From: Streptomyces sp. Ru62
GTDB lineage: Bacteria; Actinomycetota; Actinomycetes; Streptomycetales; Streptomycetaceae
Direction: 5' to 3'
DNA: 64,000 bases
Assembly: GCF_002920615.1 (NCBI RefSeq)
Contig: NZ_PQSU01000017.1
Location: 124,001-188,000, forward strand
The translations under genes and the position numbers were made by a program. The number at the start of each line of letters is the position of its first letter. Within the stretch, counting starts at the first letter, position 1. Positions 62,551 through 64,000 of this stretch are shown piece by piece. Under the pieces are notes generated by a model. It had not been told where the DNA came from, made no database searches, and saw only the letters and a program-made list of their open reading frames with translations.

Positions 62551-62743
62551 GGTTCCCGGTGGCCTGCCGCCGCGGATGCTGTCGCCATGGCTTCGACGGG
62601 TGCCGCCACGAAGCGCTGCCGCTGCTTGGACACCCCCACCGCGACACCACCGCCGAACTGCTCTTCCGTCCCGGCCGCCGTCACCGTCCCCCGCACGCGC
62701 CGCTCCGCCCTCCCTTCATGCCCCCGGCGTGCCCGCCCGCTGC

Positions 62744-63388
62744 TCACTGCCCGTCCGTCGCCGTCCCCGGCTCCGGTGGCCACACCCCCGTGGCCAGTAC
62801 CCCCGTCGCGTAGGCCCGGGCGACCAGTTCCGTGCGGTTCGTCGCGTTCCAGCGTGCCGACAGGCGGCGCAGGTGGTAGGTGACGCCGTCCCTGGTGAGG
62901 CCCAGTTCGCGGGCGGCGCGGGCCGTCGTGGCGCCGCCGGCCAGCAGGGCCAGGACCCGTCGCTCCGTATCCGTGACCCGTACCGGCTCCGGTTCCGGTG
63001 CGGGGCGTTCGCCCAGGACCCGCAGCATCACCAGCAGCGCCGGTGTCTCCTCCACGCTGTCGCTCACCGGGTCCGCGGTCAGCTCCCCGTGCCGCTCGGC
63101 TCCGCCGGGCGCCCGCCAGCACACCGACACCTGGTAACGGGAGCGGTGCCGCAGCCGCAGCGCCTTGGCGATCCGCTCCACCTGGCCGGCCTCCTGCGGG
63201 CGGAACAGCTCCAGGACATGCCGGCCGCGCAGCCGCCCAGGGGCCGTACCGCACTCCGCCGCCATGGCGGGGTTCGCCAGGACGACCTGGCCGCACACAT
63301 CGCACACGGCCACCGGTACCGCCACCCGGTCGAACAGCATCAGCGCACGGTTGCGCCACACCACCGCGTCGGCCCGTCCCGCTTCCAT
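62744..63388 (-). CDS. PAS-LuxR family regulator
   Basis: A 214-aa regulator. A PAS-like sensor (VAVPVAVCDVCGQVVLANPA, MAAECGTAPGRLRGRHVLEL) spans about 20-125, and a LuxR-type helix-turn-helix about 140-205 (TDTERRVLALLAGGATTARA, LTRDGVTYHLRRLSARWNAT). It is divergent from the second P450 gene with a 20-bp palindrome in the gap, so it probably controls that P450, as PAS-LuxR proteins do in polyene clusters. Confidence 0.9.
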   Translation of the reverse strand: MEAGRADAVVWRNRALMLFDRVAVPVAVCDVCGQVVLANPAMAAECGTAPGRLRGRHVLELFRPQEAGQVERIAKALRLRHRSRYQVSVCWRAPGGAERHGELTADPVSDSVEETPALLVMLRVLGERPAPEPEPVRVTDTERRVLALLAGGATTARAARELGLTRDGVTYHLRRLSARWNATNRTELVARAYATGVLATGVWPPEPGTATDGQ

Positions 63389-63493
63389 GGCATCTCATCC
63401 AAGAGGAAACACCAGGTCAGCGGCAACTCGGCAGGGAGGGCCCGGCCCCTGGCCGCAGGGACCCGGGGCGCGCAAGTCCCCGCGGCCACTTTC

Positions 63494-63513
63494 CACTGCA
63501 CGATCGTGTAGTG
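63494..63513. promoter_or_regulatory. 20-bp near-palindrome between PAS-LuxR and P450 genes
   Basis: CACTGCACGATCGTGTAGTG pairs at 9 of 10 arm positions. It lies 105 bp before the regulator and 80 bp before the P450 start and is a probable binding site for the divergent regulator. Confidence 0.6.
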
Positions 63514-63592
63514 CCACGGCCCCGGCGCCCTCCGCCCGTCGACCACCCTGGAACGCAGTACGTCCGTTACCGCGAAAGGCAGTTGCCGCGCC

Positions 63593-64000
63593 ATGCCCCC
63601 CACCGCACTGCGCCCCGAACCGGCCGGAACCCTGACCGGCGTCCCCGTCGTCGACATCACCGCCACCGGCCCCGGCAGCACCCCCATCCAGCAGACCATG
63701 GCGTTGATGCGGGAGCACGGCCCGGTGCTGGTGCGGCGGCTGCACGGGCGGGACGTGATGTTCGTCGCCGACGCGGACCTGGTCGCCGACCTGGCCGACG
63801 AGGAGCGGTTCGCCAAGCACGTCGGGCCCGCCCTGAGGAACGTGCGGGAGTTCGCCGCCGACGGCCTGTTCACGGCGTACAACGACGAGCCCAACTGGGC
63901 GAAGGCGCACGACATCCTGATGCCCGCCTTCGCGCTGGGTTCGATGCGCACCTACCACCCGGTGATGCTGAGGGTGGCCCGGCGGCTCATCGACGCCTGG
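63593..64000 (+). CDS. CYP102-like P450 (3' end cut by window)
   Basis: The first 136 codons of a second CYP102-type P450. LMREHGPVLVRRLHGRDVMF, VADLADEERFAKHVGPALRN, FAADGLFTAYNDEPNWAKAH and DILMPAFALGSMRTYHPVML align with the P450 at 51916-53562. The full CYP102 haem domain is about 460 aa, often fused to a flavin reductase; that part, if present, is beyond the edge. ATG 63593 lies in the gap shared with the PAS-LuxR gene. Confidence 0.93.
   Translation, partial: MPPTALRPEPAGTLTGVPVVDITATGPGSTPIQQTMALMREHGPVLVRRLHGRDVMFVADADLVADLADEERFAKHVGPALRNVREFAADGLFTAYNDEPNWAKAHDILMPAFALGSMRTYHPVMLRVARRLIDAW

Overview
The window is very GC-rich. It uses GTG and TTG starts freely, carries a DtxR/DmdR-type iron box, and holds dense regulator-plus-enzyme neighbourhoods with many 4-bp start/stop overlaps. 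All of this fits a Streptomyces or close actinomycete chromosome. No rRNA, tRNA, CRISPR array, insertion sequence or phage module is visible.

Layout. 0-4.2 kb: the 5' part of a molybdo-hydroxylase [2Fe-2S] subunit, an MmyB-type regulator with a short-chain dehydrogenase, then a decayed stretch with a frameshifted MFS transporter and a frameshifted, internally deleted NarL-type response regulator. 4.2-13.5 kb: a tightly packed operon for a two-domain membrane-linked protein, a Dyp peroxidase, a catalase-related haem protein, a small membrane protein, an alpha-dioxygenase/cyclooxygenase-like haem peroxidase and a multi-spanning patatin phospholipase. This set looks like a complete lipid-oxygenation (oxylipin-like) route and is the most unusual part of the window. 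13.7-16.7 kb: STAS protein, CHASE3 histidine kinase, divergent LuxR-type response regulator and a lone receiver. 17-20.8 kb: secreted alkaline phosphatase, secreted glycerophosphodiesterase and a secreted alpha/beta hydrolase. 21-29.5 kb: small sigma-factor operon, DJ-1/PfpI protein with divergent LysR regulator, HD-domain protein, cupin, PLP enzyme and a MoxR-VWA pair. 29.6-33.9 kb: TetR regulator and a glycine-betaine/OpuC-type ABC importer.

33.9-48.7 kb is a coherent sugar-to-lactate region: lutABC, rhamnulokinase, rhamnulose-phosphate aldolase/dehydrogenase, rhamnose isomerase, a divergent rhamnose ABC importer (ATPase, two permeases, lipoprotein), mutarotase and a LacI-family regulator. 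The 307-bp divergent control region holds three palindromes and a consensus-like promoter. Rhamnose would enter, be isomerised, phosphorylated and cleaved to DHAP and lactaldehyde. The dehydrogenase domain could make lactate, which LutABC would oxidise to pyruvate.

48.9-64 kb is accessory metabolism: peptidase-like hydrolase, PIG-L deacetylase, a YkgJ-pentapeptide fusion, a CYP102-like P450 with divergent TetR, MarR with divergent quinone oxidoreductase, an iron-box-controlled DUF2470 protein, a Tat-exported lactonase-family protein, a FUSC membrane protein, an FBP-domain protein, a DUF3626 protein, a PAS-LuxR regulator and the start of a second CYP102-like P450 cut by the window edge.
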